NCBI GenBank assembly: GCA_025451595.1
Contig: JANWKD010000021.1
Span: 1-10,686 of the forward strand
Source: Candidatus Babeliales bacterium
GTDB lineage: Bacteria; Babelota; Babeliae; Babelales; JANWKD01
DNA length: 10,686 nucleotides
Direction: 5' to 3'
In this document: positions 1-6,562 of the stretch, one piece after another
Layout: every line of letters starts with the position of its first letter
Numbering within the stretch: the stretch's first letter is position 1
Made by a program: the position numbers and the translations under genes
Notes under the pieces: generated by a model
Databases searched by the model: none
What the model was told of the DNA's origin: nothing
What the model saw: only the letters and a program-made list of their open reading frames with translations

Positions 1-8
1 GTGGACGA

Positions 9-632
9 ATGCGAATCACAAAAATTATTCACTTATTTATCACAAGCTGCTTAATGCTCATGACATTCGATGGTTACGGCGGTCGTGGCGGCGGTGGTCG
101 TCACCGTAGTGGTGGAAGACATCGTGGGGGACATAGTGCTCGCCATAGAGGACATCGCGTCGGCCACAGAGGTGGGCATCGCGTTGCTCGTCATGGCGGA
201 CGTGGTTATGCTGGCCGAGGTTACCGTGGTTATGGACGTGGCTATGGTCTTGGCGGTGGTTGGGGATGGGGAGCTAATCCATTTCTTGGATATCCTTGGT
301 GGGGCCTCTATTGGTCTGCTGGATTAATTGGTGGTTATCGATATCGTTATGCTATTCCACAGGAAGCGGTAACGGTCGTATACAAAGGTGATTATCCATA
401 TTGGGGCTATGACTTAGGCGCTGATAAACAACTTGATCAGTTGGCCCAACAGGATAAATGGGATGAAATAAAACAGCAGCTGACCCAATTGCGCGCTGAA
501 TATTTGGAACAACTTAATGAGGAATTAGATAAATCTTCTGAAGAACAAGATGCAAATCGTATCGCAACGTTGAAAGACAAATTAAACAAGATACAATTGC
601 ATTTGCATGGATTGCGACAACAAGCAAAATAG
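9..632 (+). CDS. Exported Gly/Arg/His-rich protein with C-terminal coiled coil
   Basis: No enzyme family is recognised. The 207-residue product starts with a signal-peptide-like segment (about residues 1-21, basic MRITK start then a hydrophobic core). Residues 22-88 are a low-complexity tract of Gly, Arg, His and later Tyr and Trp, with RGG, GHR, RGYRGYG and GGGWGWG words. Residues 90-114 are aromatic (PWWGLYW, YRYRY). Residues 139-207 are charged and predicted helical or coiled coil, rich in Gln, Glu, Leu and Lys. The G/R/H tract raises local GC well above the flanks. Exported proteins of this make-up are often surface-associated; binding of metal (His) or nucleic acid/polyanion (Arg) is inference. 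The ATG at 9 gives a sensible leader, but only 8 bases of upstream sequence are visible and the frame is open there, so the start could lie further left. A strong hairpin follows the stop. Confidence 0.8.
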   Translation: MRITKIIHLFITSCLMLMTFDGYGGRGGGGRHRSGGRHRGGHSARHRGHRVGHRGGHRVARHGGRGYAGRGYRGYGRGYGLGGGWGWGANPFLGYPWWGLYWSAGLIGGYRYRYAIPQEAVTVVYKGDYPYWGYDLGADKQLDQLAQQDKWDEIKQQLTQLRAEYLEQLNEELDKSSEEQDANRIATLKDKLNKIQLHLHGLRQQAK

Positions 633-638
633 CATGAA

Positions 639-665
639 TAAGGGGCCAATTTTTTTGGCCCCTTA
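639..665 (+). terminator. Strong hairpin after the G/R/H-rich gene
   Basis: Eleven base pairs pair perfectly: TAAGGGGCCAA (639-649) with TTGGCCCCTTA (655-665), around a five-T loop. The hairpin starts seven bases after the stop codon at 630-632. The tract after the stem (CCATTTTATAG) is only moderately T-rich, so this is a probable but not ideal intrinsic terminator. Its right arm overlaps the proposed -35 box of the next gene. Confidence 0.7.
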
Positions 666-682
666 CCATTTTATAGTATACT
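655..682 (+). promoter_or_regulatory. Probable promoter of the glycosyltransferase gene, near-leaderless
   Basis: The proposed -35 is TTGGCC (655-660, 4 of 6 to consensus) and the -10 is TATACT (677-682, 5 of 6), with a 16-base spacer. The -10 ends only seven bases before the ATG at 690, so transcription would begin at or within a few bases of the start codon. No Shine-Dalgarno-like sequence precedes this ATG, in contrast to the VOC gene downstream. Inference from consensus matching only. Confidence 0.5.
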
Positions 683-689
683 AATCCCC

Positions 690-1841
690 ATGAATAATAC
701 ACAAAAACAAACAATTTTGTTTGTTACCAATAATTATTTTCCATTCAGTGGGGGTGTGGTAAATTCCATTGAAGTTTTGCGACAAGAATTAGAAAAACTA
801 GGTTATTCGATTTTTATCATTACGCTTGATTTTTTAGGTAAAAAGCATAACGATCCCGGTTATGTGATACGAGTGAGTTGTCCCATAAAATTTATCTATA
901 AAAAGAATCATATGGCTATTCCTTGGCGTGCACGCAATGAAATTAATCAGTATATTCAACAAATAAAACCATCTCTTATTCACCTGCATCATCCCTTTCT
1001 ATTGGGTTATAATGCAGCAAAAATTGCACGTATTAAAAATATACCGTTAGTTTTTACCTATCATACGCAATATGAACAGTATCTTCATTATGTGCCACTA
1101 CCAAGAAAAATAGTTGCTTTTTATGTGCGCAGAAGAATTGCTTCATTTTGTGATTCCGTTAATACTATTATTGCACCAAGCAAAGCAATACAAGCTCAAT
1201 TGATAACATATCATCAGAAAATAAAGGTGATACCAAGTAGTATCGCTTCAATTTTTTTTGAAAAACCTTTCTCCTTGAAAGAGAATAAAAGTAAATTTGA
1301 ACTATTGATCGTAAGTCGTTTTGTAAAAGAAAAAAATATTCCTTTTTTGCTCAATATGTTTTCAAAGCTTGATCAAAACTATTTCTCATTTAAATTAGTC
1401 GGATTTGGTGCTGAGATGGAATCGTTGCAGCGCTATGCGTATAACACGTTACGACTTTCTGCTGATAATGTAGTTTTTATTGAAAAGCCTACAAAAATTG
1501 AATTAATCCGTTTATATCAACAAGCAAATCTCTTTATTTTTGCTTCACAGTCAGAGACACAGGGACTCGTGCTTGCTGAAGCTATGGCCTGTGGAACTCC
1601 CGTTATAACATTACCTGGGCCAGGTCAATCTGACATTGTCAAAGATACTATAAATGGTTTTTTAGTTGAAAATAGAGAGCAGATGCAAGCAAAAATAGAG
1701 TATTGCTTTGCAAATAAAGAGCAGTTCGATTCTCTTTGCGCGCGTGCATGGGAAACCGCACAACAATACAAACCCGAAATAATGGCTAGCCAAGTATCTA
1801 AAGAGTATCAAGTTCTAATAGAAAAAAATAAAAAAATTTGA
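690..1841 (+). CDS. GT4-family glycosyltransferase (GT-B fold)
   Basis: The 383-residue product is a full-length retaining glycosyltransferase of family GT4. The N-terminal acceptor domain shows the usual Gly-rich turn after the first strand (FPFSGGVVNS, 17-26), a HHP motif at 100-102 and YHTQYEQY at 124-131. That last segment resembles the diacylglycerol glucosyltransferase/mannosyltransferase branch (alMGS/PimB-like). The C-terminal donor domain begins near 203, has the phosphate-contacting R210 and K215 in SRFVKEKN, and ends with the family's EX7E signature (E289 to E297, ETQGLVLAE) followed by MACGTPVI. GT4 enzymes transfer a sugar from a nucleotide-sugar donor; a membrane lipid or cell-surface glycan acceptor is inferred from the subgroup resemblance, and the sugar cannot be told. 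It acts in the cytosol, probably at the inner membrane face. There is no signal peptide. It may be cotranscribed with the VOC gene 64 bases downstream. Confidence 0.9.
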   Translation: MNNTQKQTILFVTNNYFPFSGGVVNSIEVLRQELEKLGYSIFIITLDFLGKKHNDPGYVIRVSCPIKFIYKKNHMAIPWRARNEINQYIQQIKPSLIHLHHPFLLGYNAAKIARIKNIPLVFTYHTQYEQYLHYVPLPRKIVAFYVRRRIASFCDSVNTIIAPSKAIQAQLITYHQKIKVIPSSIASIFFEKPFSLKENKSKFELLIVSRFVKEKNIPFLLNMFSKLDQNYFSFKLVGFGAEMESLQRYAYNTLRLSADNVVFIEKPTKIELIRLYQQANLFIFASQSETQGLVLAEAMACGTPVITLPGPGQSDIVKDTINGFLVENREQMQAKIEYCFANKEQFDSLCARAWETAQQYKPEIMASQVSKEYQVLIEKNKKI

Positions 1842-1905
1842 ATAATGTTCAAATCCAGATAAGCTTAATATGTGATAGTGGCTTACTTATGTATAAAGGA
1901 TTACT

Positions 1906-2280
1906 ATGATTAAAAAAATAGAGTTATCGTGGATAACGGTATCAGATATACAAAAAGCAAAAAAGTTTTTTGTCGATACGCTTGGTATGCAATTGACTTC
2001 CAATAGTTCAGAATATCAGTGGCTTGAAGTGCAAGGTAATGAAGGAGGGATGCTTTTAGGCATTGGGCAATGTAATGAGGAATATGGGACAAAGCCGGGT
2101 CACAATGCGGTGGTGACTATGACCGTTGAAAATATTGAGTCTGCTAAAAAAAGTTTAGAAGAAAAAGGCGTTATTTTTGAAGGCGAGATTCTCGAAATAC
2201 CCGGCCATGTAAAAATGGTTACTTTCTTGGATGCTGATAATAATCGTTTTCAGTTGGTTCAAACAGTATATAAAGCGTAA
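1906..2280 (+). CDS. VOC superfamily (glyoxalase/bleomycin-resistance-like) protein
   Basis: The 124-residue protein is the usual length for one VOC unit, with two beta-alpha-beta-beta-beta modules. Module 1 has the diagnostic turn VSDIQKAKKFFVDTLGMQL (12-30). Module 2 has VENIESAKKSLEEKG (74-88) and ends LDADNNRFQLVQ (108-119), the place where metal-dependent members have D-P-x-G-N-x-x-E. Metal-ligand positions look altered: there is no His on the first strand (IELSWITV) and the terminal Glu is Gln116, although H66 stands at the start of module 2. A classic glyoxalase I role is therefore doubtful, and a metal-independent binding or modified enzymatic role is as likely. Start choice is firm, with AAAGGA at 1895-1900 five bases before the ATG. 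The gene ends inside a long perfect hairpin. The substrate is unknown. Confidence 0.85.
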   Translation: MIKKIELSWITVSDIQKAKKFFVDTLGMQLTSNSSEYQWLEVQGNEGGMLLGIGQCNEEYGTKPGHNAVVTMTVENIESAKKSLEEKGVIFEGEILEIPGHVKMVTFLDADNNRFQLVQTVYKA

Positions 2281-2310
2281 TCGAATTCAATTACGCTTTA
2301 TATACTGTTT
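2261..2310 (+). terminator. 21-bp perfect hairpin containing the VOC stop codon
   Basis: Bases 2261-2281 pair without mismatch with 2290-2310, leaving an eight-base loop (CGAATTCA). The stem runs from AAACAGTATA at its base to GCGTAAT next to the loop, and TTTTC follows it. The left arm contains the last six codons and the TAA stop (2278-2280). It sits between two convergent genes, so it probably stops transcription of the VOC gene and may also limit read-through from the opposite strand. The stem is unusually long and AT-rich for a terminator. Confidence 0.75.
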
Positions 2311-2341
2311 TCATTGATTTGCCTATTAAGAGTATATATTC

Positions 2342-3529
2342 TTAAGCGTGTTCTTTTGACTGGGCCGTGCCCTGGGTCACGAGTTCTTGGAATTGTTCAT
2401 GATTATGTATGTGAAAAGCCAAGAGTTTATTAAGATATTTGTTTTCTAAGCAAGCAAATTCTGTCTGTGCTGATCTCAGTTCTTCAATTGAAGCGCAACC
2501 AGCAAGTAATTCAATAGCCTGCTTTTTCTCATGATGAGCGAAAGCGCCATTTATTAATGAAATATGGTTTCTTATATCATGATGCCAAACAGAACACCCA
2601 GCAATACCAGCGTGCAAAGCGCTGACCGATATTAACGAATTTTTTGTTTTTGCGCCAGCACTAACGAGCGCTACAAGTGTAGGGTATGATCCTTTATAAG
2701 CAGCTCTAACTAAAGGAGTGTCAAAATTATTTGCTTCAATATTTACCTTTGCGCGACTCAGTACTAGAAGTTCGCATATTTTGACATAGCCTCGTTCTGC
2801 TGCAGCGAGTAAAGGGTTATTGCTATCCCAAAGTACTAGACCGTCAATATCCTCTTTGCAACAAGATTCGGAACTCAAATATTTTTGCACTAAATTAGTT
2901 TTGCCATAGCTAGCTGCATTGAAAAGTTTTTGATTGAGCGTCTTTGGTGATTGGTACATACTGCGAGTAAGAACTTCCTTTTCGCCATCACCTAAAGCAC
3001 TGAAAGCTTTTTTTAAAATATTTTTCGCATTATTAAACTCTGAATCAGGCAATTGATTATTCTCTTTTTTTGTTTCGATTGCAAAGTACAAATCTATATA
3101 TTTGTCATATAAAGATGTCGGAACTTCTGAACCTAGTTGTTTTAAGGTAGCATCTAGTTCTTTTTCTATTTTTACTATTTCTAGTTCCTCTTTTTCTATA
3201 AGGATTTTATAATTTTCTTCTGCAGCTATTTGATCAGCGGATTTTTGGGTACTTTGCTGGAAAAATTGTTGAAACATATCAAGACTGTTGTCCTTTAAGG
3301 TTTCAAGGACTCTTGATCTGGTTTGACTAGATTTGATTTCTGGTTCTATTGTATTCTTGTCGAATGCTAATGAATAGGTTTTTCTGAATATAAGCTTATT
3401 ATCTTCTGTGCTGATTGCATTCTGTTCTGTGGCGAATGAAGCGAGACCATTATTTTGAATATTAGATTTCATAGCATAAGCTGCAGTAGAGCCTATAAGT
3501 AATAAAAAAAATAATTTATTTATTTGCAT
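2342..3529 (-). CDS. Exported ankyrin-repeat protein
   Basis: The 395-residue product has a clear signal peptide (MQINKLFFLLLIGSTAAYA, cleavage after residue 19 at AYA). A long low-homology region follows, including a Glu/Lys/Ile-rich helical or coiled-coil segment at about 95-135. Ankyrin repeats lie in the middle to C-terminal part: about 199-220 (LFNAASYGKTNLVQKYL), 233-262 (NPLLAAAERGYVKICELLV) and 267-294 (TPLVRAAYKGSYPTLVALVSAGA), with a possible degenerate unit beginning near 300. Ankyrin repeats bind proteins; in host-associated bacteria such exported proteins are often effectors or surface adaptors, which is inference here. I chose the ATG at 3529 over an in-frame TTG at 3544 because purine-rich GAAAGAAA lies just upstream of the ATG and it gives a clean signal peptide. 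It is convergent with the VOC gene. The tail (about 330-395) contains several His and Cys residues. Confidence 0.85.
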   Translation of the reverse strand: MQINKLFFLLLIGSTAAYAMKSNIQNNGLASFATEQNAISTEDNKLIFRKTYSLAFDKNTIEPEIKSSQTRSRVLETLKDNSLDMFQQFFQQSTQKSADQIAAEENYKILIEKEELEIVKIEKELDATLKQLGSEVPTSLYDKYIDLYFAIETKKENNQLPDSEFNNAKNILKKAFSALGDGEKEVLTRSMYQSPKTLNQKLFNAASYGKTNLVQKYLSSESCCKEDIDGLVLWDSNNPLLAAAERGYVKICELLVLSRAKVNIEANNFDTPLVRAAYKGSYPTLVALVSAGAKTKNSLISVSALHAGIAGCSVWHHDIRNHISLINGAFAHHEKKQAIELLAGCASIEELRSAQTEFACLENKYLNKLLAFHIHNHEQFQELVTQGTAQSKEHA

Positions 3530-3570
3530 ATTAATTTCTTTCAATTGGTAAAAAGATTTTATCCAACTGA

Positions 3571-3598
3571 ATTCTATAGATAATAAATTTTATTGCAA
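3571..3598 (-). promoter_or_regulatory. Probable promoter of the ankyrin gene, -35 at a palindrome centre
   Basis: Read on the minus strand, TTGCAA (3598-3593, 4 of 6 to the -35 consensus) and TAGAAT (3576-3571, 5 of 6 to the -10 consensus) are separated by 16 bases. Transcription would begin near 3564, giving an untranslated leader of about 35 bases before the ATG at 3529. The -35 is the exact centre of a 32-bp palindrome, so a dimeric regulator bound there would compete with RNA polymerase. Inference from sequence only. Confidence 0.45.
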
Positions 3599-3611
3599 TA
3601 AAATTTATTAT
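3580..3611. repeat. 32-bp perfect palindrome
   Basis: The two 16-base half sites are exact reverse complements with no loop. The half site reads ATAATAAATTTTATTG and the centre is TTGCAA. It lies 51-82 bases upstream of the ankyrin gene start. Because it has no loop and no following T-run on either strand, a DNA operator fits better than an RNA terminator. Palindromes arise more easily in AT-rich DNA, but 16 consecutive matching pairs with a GC-containing centre are beyond casual expectation in one intergenic gap. Confidence 0.85.
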
Positions 3612-3661
3612 GCTAAATATGCTTTTTTTGTGATAATTTTCTTTTTGAAAAATAAACCCAA

Positions 3662-3682
3662 GGGCCAAACCTTATTTGACCC
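3662..3682 (-). terminator. Hairpin with T-rich tail downstream of the hemerythrin gene and small ORF
   Basis: On the minus strand GGGTCAAA (3682-3675) pairs with TTTGGCCC (3669-3662), eight pairs including one G-U, around a five-base loop that holds the stop codon of the small ORF. After TTGGG comes TTTATTTTTC, a plausible terminator tail though set five bases off the stem. This would end transcripts of the hemerythrin gene before the ankyrin promoter. Confidence 0.4.
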
Positions 3683-3764
3683 ATCCTCTAAAATTACGGA
3701 GGGCTACAAAAGGGTTCTCCTTGCGATTCGTCTCAGGCTTAAAAATCAGAGTTTTCAGACGCAT
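3672..3764 (-). CDS. Possible 30-aa small ORF or translated remnant of a repeat
   Basis: A short open frame starts at ATG 3764 and stops at TAA 3672. It begins MRLKTLIFKPETNRKEN and ends NPFVALRNFRGWVK. The stretch is richer in G+C than the flanking intergenic DNA and is followed by a hairpin and a T-rich tract. The upstream sequence contains TATATT but no good ribosome-binding site. No domain is recognisable in 30 residues. It may be a true small peptide, the remnant of a longer gene, or a dispersed non-coding element that happens to be open. Its position 22 bases downstream of the hemerythrin stop, on the same strand, would allow cotranscription. Confidence 0.3.
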   Translation of the reverse strand: MRLKTLIFKPETNRKENPFVALRNFRGWVK

Positions 3765-3786
3765 AAGGTCTAATATAACATGCTAT

Positions 3787-4440
3787 TTACATTGAAGGAG
3801 TATATTGACTAATATCGTAAATGCCTAACTGTTTTTCTATGGCAATAACTTTTTGCAAAACTTTCATGAATCCATTGGTGCCGAACAACTTTTTCTCAAG
3901 GTCGTCAATTTTTTTTGCGAGTTTATTGATTTCACCTTGCGTCATAATATCATAGAGCAAGGGAAATAGTTCAGTGTTTTCATGGGCTTCATGTACTCCG
4001 TACATAACAATGAACATTTGAAGTAATTGTGATATTTCTTGTAGTTTTTTTACATTCCTCACGATTGTTTCATTATCCAATAGCTCTTTTATTAATTTGG
4101 TGATTTGTTGAGCAATAAGATGTTGCATTCGTAACTGTTTTATTAAGGCAACTTGTACATTCTTTTTTTCAAAAATAGAAAAAACTTCCTCTTCGATTTT
4201 TTCATGAAAATTTTCAATATATTGCTCCATGATCTCAATCGCCTTTCGTAAGGGGTCGGTATGAAAGGGCGCTAATGTTTTGGTTTGTTCAAATGAGGCT
4301 TTATAAATGAGAAGTAGTCGTTCTAGTAAGCCATGTTCTTTCAATAAGCTTTCTACTGGTGAAATGGCTGGCGCGCAATAGATTAATGCATTGTTCGATA
4401 GTGCAGGTAATAAACCTAAAAATAAAAATATTCTTTTCAT
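3787..4440 (-). CDS. Exported hemerythrin (HHE) domain protein
   Basis: The 217-residue product begins with a signal peptide (MKRIFLFLGLLPALSNNALIYCA, about residues 1-23). It continues into a four-helix hemerythrin-like domain with the expected ligands: H36 in LLKEHGLLERLL, H79 and E83 in FHEKIEEE, H107 in QHLIAQQIT, and H153 plus E157 in HEAHENTELFP. The two HxxxE motifs and the single histidines match PF01814, which carries a di-iron centre that binds oxygen or reacts with NO or peroxide in known members. Export points to the periplasm or outside, unlike the usual cytosolic members. The start at ATG 4440 has GGGGA four bases upstream. The frame stays open to 4617, but that extension would overlap uvrB and lacks the ribosome site. 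Residues 170-217 form a further charged helical tail. Oxygen/NO handling is inferred from the family. Confidence 0.85.
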   Translation of the reverse strand: MKRIFLFLGLLPALSNNALIYCAPAISPVESLLKEHGLLERLLLIYKASFEQTKTLAPFHTDPLRKAIEIMEQYIENFHEKIEEEVFSIFEKKNVQVALIKQLRMQHLIAQQITKLIKELLDNETIVRNVKKLQEISQLLQMFIVMYGVHEAHENTELFPLLYDIMTQGEINKLAKKIDDLEKKLFGTNGFMKVLQKVIAIEKQLGIYDISQYTPSM

Positions 4441-4472
4441 AATATCCCCAAAAAAAGTCAGGTAAACGCTAT

Positions 4473-4505
4473 TTTTTGTAAGATAGAACAATCTGTTTAC
4501 AAAAA
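4473..4505. promoter_or_regulatory. Imperfect inverted repeat in the hemerythrin/uvrB divergent gap
   Basis: TTTTTGTAA (4473-4481) is an exact inverted match to TTACAAAAA (4497-4505), and inside it GAT (4482-4484) faces ATC (4491-4493) with a three-base asymmetry. It lies 33-65 bases upstream of the hemerythrin start and could be an operator or part of its leader. No strong -10/-35 pair for the minus-strand gene stands out here. Confidence 0.3.
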
Positions 4506-4544
4506 TAAAGGAATTTTTCAATAAAAAGATGCCAAAAATTACTA

Positions 4545-4573
4545 TTTCCAAACAGAAATTTTTTTGATAAACT
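4545..4573 (+). promoter_or_regulatory. Weak candidate promoter for uvrB
   Basis: TTTCCA (4545-4550) and TAAACT (4568-4573), each 4 of 6 to consensus, are 17 bases apart. The -10 ends nine bases before the uvrB ATG, so the leader would be only a few bases long. AAGAG (4574-4578) just before the ATG is at best a poor ribosome site. No SOS box of the usual CTGTN8ACAG form was seen in this gap. Confidence 0.3.
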
Positions 4574-4582
4574 AAGAGTACT

Positions 4583-6544
4583 ATGAAAAAGCTTTTTACT
4601 TTACATTCACCCTTCATTCCGGCTGGAAGCCAACCTGAAGCTATAGAAAAGCTCAGTCAAGCCAGACCAGGCAAATCAACCCTTATTGGGGTTACTGGAT
4701 CAGGCAAAACGCTGACTATGGCGCATGTTATTGCCAATCAAAATAAGCCAGTACTGATATTGGCTCCTAACAAGACCTTAGCAGCACAGCTCTATGAGGA
4801 ATTTTCATTGTTTTTTCCTGAAAATAAAGTTTGCTATTTTGTAAGTTATTATGATTATTATCAACCAGAATCTTATTTGCCTGCACAAGATATTTATATT
4901 GCAAAAGAGACGAAGGTAAATAGCGAGATTGAACGATTGAGAGTTGAGGCTACAGCTTCGTTGATAAATCGTCGCGACACTATTATTATCACCTCTGTTT
5001 CTTGCATCTATTCTTTGGGTAATCCTTTTGATTATCAGAATTTGGCTTTTTCTTTGAAAATTGGCCAAACGATTAAGAGATCAGATTTGCTCAATAAGCT
5101 CGTTTTTATTCAATATAAAAGAAATGATATGGATAAAGGTTATGGAACATTTCAAGTATATGGCAATACGATTGAAATAAATTTGCCGTATCAGAAAGAA
5201 CGATTACGCATTGAAATGTTTGGAGATACTATTGAGCGTATGCAATGGGTTGAAAAACAAAATAATAACGTGTTAATGGAATTGGACAATACCTTAATTT
5301 TTCCCGCCAAGCATTTTGTTACTACAAAAGAAAAAATTGATAATGCGGTAACAAGCATACAAAATGAGCTTGACGACTGGGCGCCTCAGGTTCAAAACCC
5401 CATTTATCAGGAACGAATTAAACAGCGAGTAAGCCATGATATTGAAATGCTAGAAGAAGTTGGTTATTGTTCAGGGATTGAAAACTATTCAAGGCATTTT
5501 GATGGTCGTAGCACTGGCGAAAAACCGTTTTGTTTGTTTGACTTCTTTGGGGATGAATTTTTGCTCATTATTGATGAATCTCATATTGCTATACCTCAGT
5601 TGCGCGGTATGTATGCGGGTGACCGATCTCGAAAGAAGGCATTAATAGATTTTGGATTCAGATTACCTTCAGCACACGATAATAGACCGTTGCAATTTAA
5701 TGAAATTGAACAATATTTTAATGACGTCATATTTGTCTCAGCAACCCCAGGGCCCTATGAGCTGGAGCATTCAGATACCGTAGTTGAGCAGATTATTCGA
5801 CCAACGGGGTTAGTAGATCCAGTTATTGAGCTACATCCTCGACTTGGGCAGATGGATCATTTAATCAGTCAAATTCGTAATGCAAAAGAAAATGATTTTC
5901 GGTCATTAGTTATGGTTATGACTAAAAAGTTAGCGGAAGAGTTGGCGCGTTATTTGCAAGAACAAAAAATTAAAGTGTGTTATTTGCATAGTGAATTAAA
6001 AACGCCGCAACGAACCGAAATTTTACAAAAGTTGCGTTTGGGTATTTTTGATGTGGTTGTCGGTGTGAATTTATTGCGTGAAGGCATTGATTTACCCGAA
6101 GTTGCGCTCGTGGCAATTATGGATGCTGATATTGAAAGCTTTTTACGTGATAAGCGTTCTTTGATTCAGATTATAGGTCGGGCAGCTCGAAATACTGAGG
6201 CAAAAGTTGTATTGTATGCTGATAAAATAACGCAATCAATGCAGCAAACTATTGATGAGACAGCTCGTCGTCGTGCAATGCAGCAAGAATATAATCAGTT
6301 GCATGGTATTAGTCCAAAAACGGTAACGCGTGAAGTGACAAAGAGTATCTCAAAGTTACAACAGGCTATCGCAAAAGCATCTGAACCCAAAAAGAAGAAA
6401 AAAGAGGCAATGGCAACTATTGACGTTCAAGCACGCATTAAAGAACTAGAAAAGTTAATGCAAGACGCTGCAGATCGTTTTGATTTTGAAACGGCAATTT
6501 CATTGCGTGAAGAGTGGTTCGAATTAAAAAAACAGTTGGTCTAA
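4583..6544 (+). CDS. uvrB: Excinuclease ABC subunit B (UvrB)
   Basis: UvrB is the DNA-damage-verifying helicase-like subunit of nucleotide excision repair: it is loaded by UvrA and recruits the nuclease UvrC. The 653-residue product is essentially full length. It shows the N-terminal motif with F5 and Q17 (PAGSQP, usually PAGDQP), Walker A GVTGSGKT (36-43), NKTLAAQL (63-70), and the damage-probing beta-hairpin region starting SYYDYYQPESYLP (88-100). Motif II is DESH (331-334), followed by VSATPG and RPTGLVDP. The C-terminal RecA domain has VNLLREGIDLPEVALVAIMDAD and GRAARN (532-537). A terminal UVR motif (about 619-653) binds UvrC. The start at 4583 fits the family N-terminus; no alternative is needed. 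uvrA and uvrC are not in the window, which is common in bacteria. The gene ends 18 bases from the convergent DUF1622 gene. Confidence 0.98.
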   Translation: MKKLFTLHSPFIPAGSQPEAIEKLSQARPGKSTLIGVTGSGKTLTMAHVIANQNKPVLILAPNKTLAAQLYEEFSLFFPENKVCYFVSYYDYYQPESYLPAQDIYIAKETKVNSEIERLRVEATASLINRRDTIIITSVSCIYSLGNPFDYQNLAFSLKIGQTIKRSDLLNKLVFIQYKRNDMDKGYGTFQVYGNTIEINLPYQKERLRIEMFGDTIERMQWVEKQNNNVLMELDNTLIFPAKHFVTTKEKIDNAVTSIQNELDDWAPQVQNPIYQERIKQRVSHDIEMLEEVGYCSGIENYSRHFDGRSTGEKPFCLFDFFGDEFLLIIDESHIAIPQLRGMYAGDRSRKKALIDFGFRLPSAHDNRPLQFNEIEQYFNDVIFVSATPGPYELEHSDTVVEQIIRPTGLVDPVIELHPRLGQMDHLISQIRNAKENDFRSLVMVMTKKLAEELARYLQEQKIKVCYLHSELKTPQRTEILQKLRLGIFDVVVGVNLLREGIDLPEVALVAIMDADIESFLRDKRSLIQIIGRAARNTEAKVVLYADKITQSMQQTIDETARRRAMQQEYNQLHGISPKTVTREVTKSISKLQQAIAKASEPKKKKKEAMATIDVQARIKELEKLMQDAADRFDFETAISLREEWFELKKQLV

Positions 6545-6562
6545 TAAGTGGCATACATAACT

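Noticed and set aside
70..327. An 85-codon open frame inside the G/R/H-rich gene, rich in Val, Ala and Ile
   Set aside because: It is the +1 reading of the repetitive Gly/Arg codons (GGN/CGN shifted become Val/Ala codons), has no ribosome site, and the main frame has a signal peptide and a coherent tail.
3530..3544. TTG start at 3544 for the ankyrin gene
   Set aside because: There is no ribosome site upstream of it and it adds five residues (MKEIN) before a perfectly good signal peptide that begins at the ATG at 3529.
3700..3740. GGGTTCTCCTTGCGATTCG, which at first glance suggests a tRNA T-arm
   Set aside because: No acceptor stem, anticodon arm or CCA-like end can be drawn around it on either strand.
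4441..4617. N-terminal extension of the hemerythrin gene to an ATG at 4617
   Set aside because: It would overlap the start of uvrB by 35 bases and bury the signal peptide; the ATG at 4440 has GGGGA just upstream and a standard leader.
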